Of a stretch of DNA of 64,000 nucleotides, positions 31,476 to 40,064 are shown one piece after another. The notes beneath the pieces were generated by a model. The model saw only the letters and a program-made list of their open reading frames with translations, was not told the origin of the DNA and searched no databases. Location: assembly GCF_030252325.1 (NCBI RefSeq), contig NZ_CP126981.1, positions 2,108,001 to 2,172,000 of the forward strand. The letters run 5' to 3'. Both the position numbers and the translations under genes were made by a program. Position 1 is the first letter of the stretch. Every line of letters begins with the position of its first letter. The DNA is from Candidatus Mycobacterium wuenschmannii (GTDB lineage: Bacteria > Actinomycetota > Actinomycetes > Mycobacteriales > Mycobacteriaceae).

Positions 31476-33176
31476 CTAGTCGGGCGGTGCCAACTCCGGG
31501 CACGCGGTAATCGGTTCGGCAATCCCGCATCCCGCAAGATAGGCGAGGGCGATCTCGTCCAGTAGTAGTCGAACCTCGGCTGAAGGGCCGTCGCCAATGT
31601 GGCGGCATGCACCGTGGAAGTCATGGTGGTCGCGGTACCACGGAGCGTAGCGGATCGGTTGGCCGCTCAGGCGCTCGAACAGCACACATTTGACGACGGC
31701 GACGTCCACTGGCCGTGCGTGTGCGGTGATCTCGTGCAGGCGCTCGCATTGCGTCGGTGTCAGCACGAAGTCGTAGGTCAAGCGGCGGCGCCGGTGATAA
31801 TCGATGACAACGGGGTGTGTCGCGATGTGATCGGCCAGTCTGGTCACGCCGAGCGCGATCCGGGTCCAGTCGCTGTCGGATTCCAAATGCCGCAACGTTT
31901 TCCACACCGATGACGCGCTGTCGTCGATGCCCAGTAGGGCTGTGATCGATCTGAGTGGTGCCTGCGTGCCCACTAATGTCACCGCGCAGGACAGCGCGCC
32001 GCGAACGATATCGCTGGTGTCCTCCTGCGGGCACAGGTCTCTGACCCAGTCACCCCATAGTTGACTTGGCAGGGCGCGGGTCACCTTCGCCAGCACCGCC
32101 TCTGGGCGGGCGGGTCGGTGTGGGCGAGAGGTGAACGCGCGGAAACGAAGTTGATCACTGGGACTGAGGGAATGTCGTGCCGCCGATATGCGCAATGCGG
32201 TCAGCGTCGAGGTTGTCGCCTCGAGTCGCATCGTTGTCCATTTCGTTTGGGTGCGCCGTGTCGATGGGCGTGCCTGCTCGGCCAGGGCGGTCAGACGTGC
32301 TCCGGCGGTGTCGATATCTGGCAGGTCGAGAATGTGTACGGCGGCAGTGAGCGCGGCCGCCGTGGCTTGGGACTGGTAGTGGGTTTCCCCGCGGGGATTT
32401 GCGGCCCGAAAGTGCGCCGGCGGGCTTCGATACACCCCCAACGCGAGCGCCTGATTACCGATCGCGCGAAGATCGGCCAGCACCGCCGCCGCGGACGCTG
32501 GTCGTTGTCGGTAGAGACGGAAATGCGTTGCGGAGTCTGCGATGACAGAATTGACCACGCGTTGGGCGCGGATCACGTCGCTGCCGGCAGGCTGGGCGAT
32601 ACGAGGCACATCAGTCAGGTCTGCCCCACAACGGCGGCCGCGAGTATGGTTTGCACTGGCCTGTCCGCAGGCGCTGAGGTTGGGTATCGCATGGGCCAAT
32701 GGTGCGCGGCGTTGGGGAACGCGGCCGCAGTCCGGGCAGAAGTCCGCGAGCAGGCTCTTGTGCTCAATGCACGCGAATGAGAACCCCAACGCCCACTGAA
32801 CCTGCCAGCGTCCACCAGAGTCAGACAGACAGTGCGGGCAGTAGCGCCACGGGTTGTGACATGCGCGCAGCGCACCGAGATCTTTGCGGGGTGGGCGGCG
32901 GCCGGTGGTCAGGCCGATTCCGTCAAAACGGGCCAGCGTCATCGCCGTTAACGCCTCGGCGGTCAGTCCCGTTGCGGTAGCAAGGTTCTGGATTTCGTGT
33001 GGATGCAGTCGCGCCGCCCATCGCAACCTGCGGGTGTCGTTCCGTCGCCGGTACAGCCCGACCGCGGCCAGGATCTGTTGCCAGGTCACACAATTGCGGT
33101 ACGCCAAGGCGCACAGCCAGGAGGTGGCGCTCTCCCCCGGCCGCGGCTCGAGCCGAATCGGCAGACTGCGTATCAC
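31476..33176 (-). CDS. tniQ: TniQ/TnsD family target-selection protein, long form (TniQ1)
   Basis: 566 residues. N-terminal MIRSLPIRLEPRPGESATSW is the standard TniQ opening; the finger is CPHCLSDSGGRWQ (Cys113, Cys116), FACIEH (Cys136, His139) and CPDCG (Cys147, Cys150). The long C-terminal part (200-566) is helical with several HTH-like segments (TALRISAARHSLSPSDQLRF), as in TnsD-type proteins that bind an attachment site. Its ATG overlaps the tnsC stop (ATGA), so it is the fourth gene of the coupled transposition operon and the probable default targeting factor. Confidence 0.9.
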   Translation of the reverse strand: MIRSLPIRLEPRPGESATSWLCALAYRNCVTWQQILAAVGLYRRRNDTRRLRWAARLHPHEIQNLATATGLTAEALTAMTLARFDGIGLTTGRRPPRKDLGALRACHNPWRYCPHCLSDSGGRWQVQWALGFSFACIEHKSLLADFCPDCGRVPQRRAPLAHAIPNLSACGQASANHTRGRRCGADLTDVPRIAQPAGSDVIRAQRVVNSVIADSATHFRLYRQRPASAAAVLADLRAIGNQALALGVYRSPPAHFRAANPRGETHYQSQATAAALTAAVHILDLPDIDTAGARLTALAEQARPSTRRTQTKWTTMRLEATTSTLTALRISAARHSLSPSDQLRFRAFTSRPHRPARPEAVLAKVTRALPSQLWGDWVRDLCPQEDTSDIVRGALSCAVTLVGTQAPLRSITALLGIDDSASSVWKTLRHLESDSDWTRIALGVTRLADHIATHPVVIDYHRRRRLTYDFVLTPTQCERLHEITAHARPVDVAVVKCVLFERLSGQPIRYAPWYRDHHDFHGACRHIGDGPSAEVRLLLDEIALAYLAGCGIAEPITACPELAPPD

Positions 33177-34363
33177 GTCATCCGGGCACGCAGGTCGCCG
33201 TTGCGGATCGCTGCGGCGACTTGCTTGCGGGCCGCTTCGGCAGCGCCGTCAATCTTGACCGACTCCAGCAGTTCCCTGGTCAACTCTTCTCGCCCGGTGC
33301 GGATCGCGCGTGAACACCCGACGTTGATGAGCGACATCAAAGATCCGATGTGGCCAGTCGATCGTTCGTAGAGGTAGTCGGGCAAGGCGTCGGCCAGCAT
33401 GCCGCGGCCAGTGTTGGCAAGGACCAGCTTCTTTTCGATGGCCAGCAACAAATTGCGCCAGTTTCGGCGCCCCTCCTGCGAGTTCACAAGAAAGGGATTC
33501 ATGGTGAACGGGGTTGTGCGACGGGCGGTTTGGCTAGGCACTGCAGATCTGAGTTTCCGGTCGCCCGAGGACCGCTTGTGGTCAATGACTTCGAGCCCCG
33601 TGTCTGGTGGACGTCCTTCGGTGAGCAGTCCACTCTCGGCGAGCCCCACACCGACGAAGATTATCGTGAGGTTGAAGGTGTTGGCGATGCGCTTGAAGTG
33701 ATTGCTGAGTTCGATGCTGTTCGTGGATGGGAATCGCAGGAAATGCAAATCGTCGATGACCAGAAGTCTTGTCTCGCACCTTTTCATGACGTCGAGGGCG
33801 CGCTCCAGAAAATCGTCGCTCTGGCCGCGACGTGACCCTGGATGTGCATAGAAGAACAGCATTGAACGGTTCAGCCCCAGTAGAGTGGGTCTGCCCGTGA
33901 GTGGCAACCAGCACACCGGCCATCGCTCGTCACCGTCGTCGGTCCGCGGGCCTTCGGCATCGATCTCTCGAAGGTGAAATGCTTTGGCCAGCTCTAGCAT
34001 CGCAGTCGTTTTACCGAGGCCCGGAAATGCATCGACGGCGATCGCAATCCGTACTTTTTGGCCGTCTTGCAGATTGCTGTCCAGAATGTCCCAGAGCTGT
34101 TCGTGTAACAGCGTGCATTGCGGGGTATCGAACGGACCGAGGTTGGCGTGCCACACGCGCCGCCTCTTGTTGTACTGCGCGAGTGCTTTCGTTGACAAGG
34201 CACCAATTTCCCTGCACGACAAACGTTCCGGTTCGTTACGGTCGGTGGCGTAGACAAACGCCTCCCAGTCTTCCTTCCGGGTCAAACTGAGCTTCAGCGG
34301 GGCCGAATCCGGCCGAGCATACGTCTGATGTGGTGGATGTGGTGGCCGTGATGTTGTCGTCAC
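33173..34363 (-). CDS. tnsC: TnsC-like AAA+ transposition regulator
   Basis: 396 residues from GTG 34363; the frame extends upstream but into tnsB. Walker A is AFPGLGKTT (Lys118) and Walker B LLVIDDLHFL (Asp204-Asp205). Downstream are VGVGLAESGLL and GLEVIDHKR, consistent with the sensor-1 area of TnsC/TniB ATPases. The protein binds ATP and DNA and passes target information from TniQ to TnsAB. GTG overlaps the tnsB stop (GTGA) and its own stop overlaps the tniQ1 start. Confidence 0.92.
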   Translation of the reverse strand: MTTTSRPPHPPHQTYARPDSAPLKLSLTRKEDWEAFVYATDRNEPERLSCREIGALSTKALAQYNKRRRVWHANLGPFDTPQCTLLHEQLWDILDSNLQDGQKVRIAIAVDAFPGLGKTTAMLELAKAFHLREIDAEGPRTDDGDERWPVCWLPLTGRPTLLGLNRSMLFFYAHPGSRRGQSDDFLERALDVMKRCETRLLVIDDLHFLRFPSTNSIELSNHFKRIANTFNLTIIFVGVGLAESGLLTEGRPPDTGLEVIDHKRSSGDRKLRSAVPSQTARRTTPFTMNPFLVNSQEGRRNWRNLLLAIEKKLVLANTGRGMLADALPDYLYERSTGHIGSLMSLINVGCSRAIRTGREELTRELLESVKIDGAAEAARKQVAAAIRNGDLRARMT

Positions 34364-36498
34364 AGGTCCTCCAAGGCGTCTTTGTAGTATTCGTCGTCCG
34401 AGGACGGCTCGTAATCGGCGTCGAGTTCGGCGTCGCTGTCGTCGTCGCTGGGTTCGGTTTCGCAAGATTCGATATCGCCGAGTGAGTCGGTTGACGTCTC
34501 GAATCGTTCTGCGATGGAGCGCATTTCGGATACCTGCTGAGCATCCGTCGGCTGGGCATTCTGACTGAGGGGCACTTCTTCGCGGGCCAGGTTCAACGCG
34601 ACCCTTCGGTCCACAGCGCTGGAATTTGAATCCACATGCCAGCGTGTCAGTAGCTCGTCGAGGGCCAAGACATCGTCGACGAAGCGATACTTCTTAGCAG
34701 CTTTGGTCCGCATGTGTTTTAGCGCTTCATCACTGAGTGGCGCATCCAACCCCTCGGCATGCTCCCACTTCAAGGCATGCCAGCTGTGATCGTCGTGATC
34801 GTGAAAATACACGTTGCGGACGTCGTCAGGATCGACGTAGATCGGCCATTTGCCTTTGAAGCGCCCGGTGTAGGGACTCACGCGCCCAGCCCATTTCATC
34901 AGCACGGCGCCGCTGTATATGCGGTTGTCCAGTTCCACTCCGTAGTGCTGGATCGTGCGGGCGACCACCTTCAAAAACTGGTAAGCCAGTTGCGGATCGC
35001 TGGGCGCCTCGATATAGCCGGCGCGATTCAACCCGTGTTCGTACATCATCGCTGGAGACATCGGTGCCGATGCCAACTCCGGCTCGAGCACGCCCCGATG
35101 ACGCCGATGGTGGTAGATCGTGGCGACCCATTCCCGGATGATGTCTTCGAGTTCATCGATGTAATAGAACGCCGACGCCTCCACGTCGAGACCGCGCGAA
35201 TGCACATCAGGCCCCTTGTAGCCGTCCAGGTACTGCAGCAGACTCTCGCGGATTGTCCTGAAGAATCGTTCCACCGGCGCCTTGTCGCGCGGCTCACGGA
35301 TGCGGGCCGGTTGGATCGAAATACCAAGCCGGGCACACACACTGGTGGTGTCCTCCCCCACGTAGACCTTGCCGTGATCGACAACGATGGTTTCCGGTAC
35401 CACCGCCGGGCCGCTCGCCGGCGCCATTGGCCCCTCGATCGCATCGATGTCGAGGACGACCTGACGTGGAATGCCGTGATCTGGCCACACCGCATGGGGT
35501 GGCCAGTCCGGATGAGCCGGGCGCGGGCGAAAGCACTGATACAGCACCGAAGCGACGTCGATCGATTTGGTCGACGGAGTCAACCGAAGCGCCAGCACGC
35601 ATCGTGTATAGGCATCGAGCGCCACGGTGAGTTCGCAGTTGACCCAACACAACGTCGCCGGGTCGAGCGCGAACACGTCCAAGCGGGTCGTATCGAGATA
35701 GACAATCTCTCCTGGACGCGTAGGCCGAAGCTTTCCGTAAGGCTGAGGAAGCCGCCCAGCGATGTCGCGATTACGTTTGGTACTCAACCGAAATAGCGGA
35801 TGCCGATGCTCCATCAAGGACAACGCTCGATAGGCGGTCGCCCGCGACGGCAGCCTCACACCGCCGACTCCGTAACGGGCCTCGCACGCGCGCCGAGCCT
35901 TATTGATGACCGCGGAGCGAGTCGGCCGAGACAGGTCGGTGTAGGAAATCATCACCTCCAACGCTTCAGCGACCCAGCGCTCATCGAGCCGGGGTTGACT
36001 AACCGAGCGGCTTGATGCCACACCGGCTTCGCCGAACCGCAGATAATCGGAGGTCCACCGCTTGATCGTCCGGTCGGTGACGCCCAGTTCAGCCGCCTTC
36101 GCCTTGTACCGCGCCTCCAGCGGCAAAGTCGGTTCGAAGTCGCGACGCGGTTCGTCTGAACGCTTCAATTCCTCACTGCCCGAACGATATCCACAAAGTA
36201 CTTCACGGACGTGCTCGACACGTAGCCGCATAGTCGACAGCTCGGCTTCAGACAACTGAGCAAGGATCAGAGCCGCCATCTCGTCCTCCTCCGTCAAGCC
36301 GGTGACACCATCGACAGGGATGAACCGTGAGCGGGTGTGGTCGAGCACCTCATCGAGGGTCATGCGGTGCACCCGGTCGCCGCCGGTTGCGACGACCTCC
36401 ATCCCGTAGACGGTGCCCGCCGTTGAGGTGATCGTGAGGATTTCACCGTCATGGATGAAACGCGTGCCCGCCTTCACCGGTATGCGCTCGGCGCTCAC
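34360..36498 (-). CDS. tnsB: TnsB-like DDE transposase
   Basis: 712 residues from GTG 36498, which overlaps the tnsA stop (GTGA). The N-terminal part holds HTH segments (ELGVTDRTIKRWTSDYLRFG). The RNase H-like DDE core has Asp269 in IVYLDTTRLDVF, Asp374 in IVVDHGKVYVG and Glu410 in PRDKAPVERFFRTIRE. A beta-barrel region follows (YSGAVLMKWAGRVSPYTGRF), and the last 60 residues are very acidic (SDDDSDAELDADYEPSSDDE), which in Tn7 TnsB is the tail that contacts TnsC. It cuts and joins the 3' ends of the element. Confidence 0.95.
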   Translation of the reverse strand: MSAERIPVKAGTRFIHDGEILTITSTAGTVYGMEVVATGGDRVHRMTLDEVLDHTRSRFIPVDGVTGLTEEDEMAALILAQLSEAELSTMRLRVEHVREVLCGYRSGSEELKRSDEPRRDFEPTLPLEARYKAKAAELGVTDRTIKRWTSDYLRFGEAGVASSRSVSQPRLDERWVAEALEVMISYTDLSRPTRSAVINKARRACEARYGVGGVRLPSRATAYRALSLMEHRHPLFRLSTKRNRDIAGRLPQPYGKLRPTRPGEIVYLDTTRLDVFALDPATLCWVNCELTVALDAYTRCVLALRLTPSTKSIDVASVLYQCFRPRPAHPDWPPHAVWPDHGIPRQVVLDIDAIEGPMAPASGPAVVPETIVVDHGKVYVGEDTTSVCARLGISIQPARIREPRDKAPVERFFRTIRESLLQYLDGYKGPDVHSRGLDVEASAFYYIDELEDIIREWVATIYHHRRHRGVLEPELASAPMSPAMMYEHGLNRAGYIEAPSDPQLAYQFLKVVARTIQHYGVELDNRIYSGAVLMKWAGRVSPYTGRFKGKWPIYVDPDDVRNVYFHDHDDHSWHALKWEHAEGLDAPLSDEALKHMRTKAAKKYRFVDDVLALDELLTRWHVDSNSSAVDRRVALNLAREEVPLSQNAQPTDAQQVSEMRSIAERFETSTDSLGDIESCETEPSDDDSDAELDADYEPSSDDEYYKDALEDL

Positions 36499-37232
36499 GA
36501 CCGCGCTCCTGCAAGTAGGACAGTCGAGTATCGCAGTGGTCGACGCAGGTCGATTCGTAACTCCTGGCGCCACAACAGGTGTAGCAGCGCGGCCCTGGCA
36601 CACGGAGGCGGGGCGTCGACAGCTCTGACCGCCCCGCCGAACGTGCGGCCCGCGAGTTTGCGGGACCGCAACTCGGTTAGGAGCAAGGGACGTATTCCGC
36701 CGGGACGTCGGTAGCCGGCGAAGAACCGAACATTTCCCAAGACAACCGGGTCTGGCTCGCTGAATACCTCGAACCCCCAGCCTGTGTCTTCGGCGATGCC
36801 GCGGACCCACGCGATCGTCGCTGCGATTTTTGGCTCGTCGAGCAGAGATGCTGGTTTGACCACGCAGAGCGTGAGCCCTTTCGTACCGAAAAATATGAAA
36901 TCCGGTGTGTGGCGGGTTAATCGGCCGTCAACGCGCGTTCGCAGCGAGCACGGCTGAGCACAGATCCGGCGGACTTCGGGTGAAAAGTCCGCCAGCATTG
37001 CGCGAGCCAACTCCAGACGTGACTCGTAGATGATGGCTCCGCCGTCGGTGATCGAGTAGTAGCTTCCTGAGTAGTGCATCTTGCCCTTATACGAACGGAA
37101 GGTCCGCCACGGACTCGCTGCAGACAGAAGTGTCTCGGTCAGGCAACTGGGGTCGACCTCAAGAACCCCATCTGGACCTCGAACGAACGCCGTCGCTTTA
37201 TCGAACAACGCGTTCGCGACCAGGGCGGCCAT
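36495..37232 (-). CDS. tnsA: TnsA-like endonuclease
   Basis: 245 residues from ATG 37232 (an ATG three codons earlier lacks a spaced ribosome site). The restriction-endonuclease-like core is present: YESRLELARAM (Glu70/74), CAQPCSL (Gln93), HTPDFIFF (Asp111) and LCVVKPAS (Lys126), the E-D-QxK set of TnsA. It makes the 5' cuts so that transposition is cut-and-paste. Its presence separates this element from the TnsA-less, copy-in type elements such as Tn5053 and most type V-K CAST. First gene of the coupled tnsA-tnsB-tnsC-tniQ operon, promoter upstream near 37250-37300, inside the end region. Confidence 0.88.
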   Translation of the reverse strand: MAALVANALFDKATAFVRGPDGVLEVDPSCLTETLLSAASPWRTFRSYKGKMHYSGSYYSITDGGAIIYESRLELARAMLADFSPEVRRICAQPCSLRTRVDGRLTRHTPDFIFFGTKGLTLCVVKPASLLDEPKIAATIAWVRGIAEDTGWGFEVFSEPDPVVLGNVRFFAGYRRPGGIRPLLLTELRSRKLAGRTFGGAVRAVDAPPPCARAALLHLLWRQELRIDLRRPLRYSTVLLAGARS

Positions 37233-37299
37233 CAGGACCATCCCCCAAAAAGCGAGCGAAGTAGGCAGTTGGCCGAGTGCAGGACTGATGCATCGCAGA

Positions 37300-37496
37300 A
37301 TTGTTGGGCGAGTGAACCGTTCGAGGTGCGACTAATTCTCGGGACATCGAACAAACTGTTGACATTGGCTTGTGCGCGCGTTGGAATAGACACATCCCCT
37401 CCAAGGGGTGATTAGGAGTCAGCGAACTCTTTATTCTGGAAGCCGGGTGGCAGCCCGGCTTTCAGTCTTTGTTGGGTATTCTCGGGCGAATCGAAC
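37300..37496 (+). repeat. three TnsB-site-like repeats at the right end
   Basis: Same-strand copies: 37300-37317 ATTGTTGGGCGAGTGAAC, 37335-37352 ATTCTCGGGACATCGAAC and 37478-37496 ATTCTCGGGCGAATCGAAC. The last two agree at nearly all positions with a 1-nt indel. Tn7-type ends carry several about 20-bp TnsB sites in one orientation, which is what is seen here upstream of tnsA. Six bases after the outer copy comes ACA (37500-37502), a possible terminus. Confidence 0.55.
37441..37460. terminator. hairpin outside tnsA
   Basis: AGCCGGG and CCCGGCT pair around a 6-nt loop, followed by TTCAGTCTTTG. It lies between two of the end repeats. It could stop transcription entering the element from outside; a terminator role is an inference from the stem. 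Confidence 0.4.
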
Positions 37497-37502
37497 GCGA
37501 CA

Positions 37503-38077
37503 GGTGATTCGTTCGCCGTTCGGTATCAACCCCTTCCCTGTCCTCGATGAACAGCGGAGACGACTGCAACAAGCCCAGCCGATTTGCTGATCATGCGCTC
37601 GGCCGGAGACCTGAGTCAACAGCCGGCACACATCGAATAGCGCTGCAGTACAAGAGAATTACCACCACAGGTAAATTCTCCGGCAGCGGTAAAACTTGAG
37701 TGGTCCAGGAGGCGCCCCAAATAGGGCTCCGATGGACTCCCCGTGCCCCGGGCCTAGACCGGCACAAGCCGACTCGATAACAAGTGCTGCTGGCCGCCGA
37801 CTGGCCCTACAGCACAGTTAAACCCAAGCTTGGGGGCTCGAGCAGTGGCTGACCGACCCAGCGCCGAGCTCAGCTGTGAGGCCTCGACGGCTTGGATTAC
37901 CTCCGACGGGTGGACTCAGACCGTCTCACTTTCATGTCACATATGACATCGATATGACACGCCACCTGAGAATATGACAAGAAGTTTGAGATCCTACAAC
38001 GACGGGGGCCTTCTGCGTGGGACGACGATGTCGCTTTTCCGCTAGAAATGTCGGTCGTCGGGTGTAAAAGTCGAGTC
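37503..38077. other. gene-free stretch between the transposon end and ada-alkA
   Basis: 575 bp with no convincing gene. It holds an inverted repeat at 37654-37680 (GAGAATTACC facing GGTAAATTCTC, one bulge) and, close to ada-alkA, the palindrome ATGTCACATATGACAT (37934-37949) with three direct TATGACA repeats. The true transposon end may lie anywhere from 37502 into this stretch. Confidence 0.5.
37934..37979. promoter_or_regulatory. TATGACA repeats upstream of ada-alkA
   Basis: TATGACA occurs at 37942, 37953 and 37973 (spacings 11 and 20, about one and two helical turns), and the first copy is part of the palindrome ATGTCA-CATA-TGACAT at 37934-37949. This spacing looks like a multi-site operator for the ada-alkA promoter. 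It is unlike the Ada box of E. coli. Confidence 0.45.
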
Positions 38078-39568
38078 GTGCACGAAGACTTCGACCGCTG
38101 TTACCGGGCCGTCCAATCCAAGGACGCGCGGTTCGACGGATGGTTCGTCACCGCCGTCCGGACCACCGGGATCTATTGCCGTCCCAGTTGTCCAGTGCGG
38201 CCACCGTTCGCGCGCAACATGCGGTTCTACCCGACCGCCGCGGCGGCGCAACGGGCCGGCTACCGGGCGTGCAAGCGGTGTCGCCCGGACGCGTCGCCGG
38301 GATCGCCGGAGTGGAACATTCGCGACGACCTGGTCGCCAGGGCCGTGCGTCTGATCGCTGACGGCACGGTCGACCGCGAGGGCGTCGCGGGGCTGTCCAG
38401 CCGCCTCGGCTACACCACTCGCCAGCTTCAGCGACTCCTGCAACAGGAGACCGGCGCCGGTCCGCTCGCTCTCGCCCGTGCGCAACGTACCCAGACCGCG
38501 CGGATCCTGATCGAGACGACCGACCTTCCGTTCGGCGACATCGCCTTCGCCGCAGGGTTTTCCAGTATCCGCCAGTTCAACGACACGGTGCGTCTGGTGT
38601 GTGACACGACGCCCACCGAGTTGCGCCGCCGAGCGGCCAGTCGCCGCGACGCCGCCGGCATCCGCTCCCCCGGAACCGTCTCGCTGCGCTTGCCGGTCCG
38701 GACTCCGTTCGCCTACGAGGGCGTGTTCGGCCACCTGGCGGCCAGCGTCGTTCCCGGTTGCGAGGAGGTTCGCGACGGCGCGTACCGGCGCACCCTGCGA
38801 CTGCCGTTCGGCAACGGAATCGCAAGTCTCGCACCGGCTCCCGATCACGTCCGATGCGTCCTGGTACTCGACGACTTTCGCGACCTGACATCGGCGATAT
38901 CGCGCTGCCGGCGACTGCTGGACCTCGACGCCGATCCGGACGCGGTCATCGACGTCCTGAGCTCCGATGCGACGTTGGCACCGGTGGTGGCAAAGGCTCC
39001 GGGACAACGCATTCCGCGCACCGTCGACGAGGCCGAACTCGCCGTGCGCACGGTACTGGGCCAGCAGGTGTCCATGAAGGCGGCGCGAACCCACGCAAGC
39101 AGACTGGTGACGGCCTACGGGGACCCGATGCAGGACGCCAATGGCGCCCTGACGCATACCTTTCCATCCGTCGAGCAACTCAGCGACATCGATCCAGTTC
39201 ACCTTGCCGTGCCGACCACCCGGCGGCGGACGGTCACCACCCTGATCGCCGCACTGGCCGAGCGCAGCGTTGTGCTCGACCCCGGTTGTGACTGGGAGGC
39301 CGCCCGCAGCCATCTCTTGGCGCTCCCCGGAATCGGGCCGTGGACCGCGGAGGTCATCGCGATGCGCGCACTCGGCGATCCCGACGCCTTCCCCGCCAGC
39401 GACCTCGGATTACGCGTGGCAGCAGAGCAATTGGGCCTGCCCACGGATCACCGCGCGCTCACCACCCGAAGCGAGCAGTGGCGTCCCTGGCGCTCCTACG
39501 CGACACAGCATCTGTGGACAACGCTCGAGCACTCTGTGAACGAATGGCCCGCCAAGGAGACCGCGTGA
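38078..39568 (+). CDS. alkA: Ada N-terminal/AraC-type regulator fused to AlkA 3-methyladenine DNA glycosylase
   Basis: 496 residues from GTG 38078 (VHEDFDRCYRAV, aligned with the M. tuberculosis start); ATG 38048 is possible. Residues 1-75 are the Ada methylphosphotriester domain with the zinc cysteines 34, 38, 65 and 68 (GIYCRPSCPV, ACKRCRPDA). Residues 80-165 are an AraC HTH pair (GYTTRQLQRLLQQETGAGP, PFGDIAFAAGFSSIRQFN). Residues about 180-490 are AlkA, with the HhH-GPD segment LPGIGPWTAEVIAMRALG and the catalytic Asp in FPASDLG. It senses methylated DNA and excises alkylated bases. The GTGA overlap with ogt forms the adaptive-response operon known in mycobacteria. Confidence 0.93.
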   Translation: MHEDFDRCYRAVQSKDARFDGWFVTAVRTTGIYCRPSCPVRPPFARNMRFYPTAAAAQRAGYRACKRCRPDASPGSPEWNIRDDLVARAVRLIADGTVDREGVAGLSSRLGYTTRQLQRLLQQETGAGPLALARAQRTQTARILIETTDLPFGDIAFAAGFSSIRQFNDTVRLVCDTTPTELRRRAASRRDAAGIRSPGTVSLRLPVRTPFAYEGVFGHLAASVVPGCEEVRDGAYRRTLRLPFGNGIASLAPAPDHVRCVLVLDDFRDLTSAISRCRRLLDLDADPDAVIDVLSSDATLAPVVAKAPGQRIPRTVDEAELAVRTVLGQQVSMKAARTHASRLVTAYGDPMQDANGALTHTFPSVEQLSDIDPVHLAVPTTRRRTVTTLIAALAERSVVLDPGCDWEAARSHLLALPGIGPWTAEVIAMRALGDPDAFPASDLGLRVAAEQLGLPTDHRALTTRSEQWRPWRSYATQHLWTTLEHSVNEWPAKETA

Positions 39569-40062
39569 TCCGCTACCGCACGATCGAGAGCCCGATCGGA
39601 CTACTGACGTTGGCCGGTCGCGACGGGGTGCTCAGCAACCTGCGCATGGTCGATCAGACCTACGAGCCGGACCGCTCCGATTGGTCGGCGGACGCCGCCG
39701 CGTTCGGCGACGTCGTCGACCAACTCGACGCGTATTTCGCCGGCAGCCTGACCGACTTCGACGTCGACCTCGACCTGCGGGGCACGGACTTCCAGCGTCG
39801 CGTGTGGCATGCGCTGTTGACCATCCCGTTCGGCGAAACCCGGTCGTACGGTGACATCGCCGAGCAGATCGGCGCCCCGGGCTCGGCTCGCGCGGTCGGA
39901 CTTGCCAACGGCCACAACCCGATTGCGATCATCGTTCCGTGCCACCGCGTGATCGGTGCCAACGGCGGCCTCACCGGGTACGGCGGCGGCCTAGATCGGA
40001 AACGATCGCTGCTAGCACTGGAGATGCGCCGCAGCGCCTCGACGCTGCCTTTGTTCGACTGA
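39565..40062 (+). CDS. ogt: methylated-DNA-[protein]-cysteine S-methyltransferase
   Basis: 165 residues from GTG 39565, overlapping the alkA stop. The active-site IVPCHRVIGANG contains the methyl-acceptor Cys; the HTH with the Arg finger is GSARAVGLANGHNP. The short N-terminal domain RYRTIESPIGLLTLAG is typical. It removes methyl groups from O6-methylguanine by a suicide transfer to the cysteine, completing the alkylation response with AlkA. Confidence 0.95.
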   Translation: MIRYRTIESPIGLLTLAGRDGVLSNLRMVDQTYEPDRSDWSADAAAFGDVVDQLDAYFAGSLTDFDVDLDLRGTDFQRRVWHALLTIPFGETRSYGDIAEQIGAPGSARAVGLANGHNPIAIIVPCHRVIGANGGLTGYGGGLDRKRSLLALEMRRSASTLPLFD

Positions 40063-40064
40063 GC

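Larger units (their letters stand above)
23370..37502. mobile_element. Tn7-like transposon/island (approximate limits)
   Basis: The stretch holds tnsA, tnsB, tnsC and two tniQ genes plus cargo of unknown function, inserted between the catabolic cluster and the core ada-alkA gene. The right limit is set by three TnsB-site-like repeats (37300-37496), the outermost of which ends in GCGACA at 37502; read inward this gives TGTCGCG, a plausible Tn7-type terminus. The left limit is only bracketed by the thiolase promoter. The lower share of recognisable core families, several orphan proteins and different codon flavour in 23.6-28.3 kb fit acquired DNA. There is no integrase, Cas protein or CRISPR array. 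The element could also be nested in, or have collected, an older island; limits are uncertain by hundreds of bases on the right and possibly kilobases on the left. Confidence 0.7.

Noticed and set aside
37441..37500. tRNA- or tmRNA-like fragment at the right end (hairpin plus GTTCGATTC-like loop on the minus strand)
   Set aside because: No acceptor or anticodon arms can be drawn; the GTTCGAT string belongs to the end repeats.
27702..37635. CATCG before TGTCGTG at 27707 and CATCG after ACA at 37628-37630, as a 5-bp target duplication
   Set aside because: The two inner ends share no inverted repeat beyond TGT, and with many TGT/ACA pairs tested one 5-bp match by chance is not surprising.
23325..37979. 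TATTCTCA near TGT at 23325 and its inverted copy next to TGTCATA at 37979 as transposon termini
   Set aside because: The flanking 5-mers (GGATA and AGAAG) do not match, and both sites are better explained as promoter elements of the thiolase and ada-alkA genes.
23370..38077. CRISPR array or Cas gene expected for a CAST element
   Set aside because: No regularly spaced repeats and no Cas-like protein were found; the only tandem repeat is TCGTG x5.
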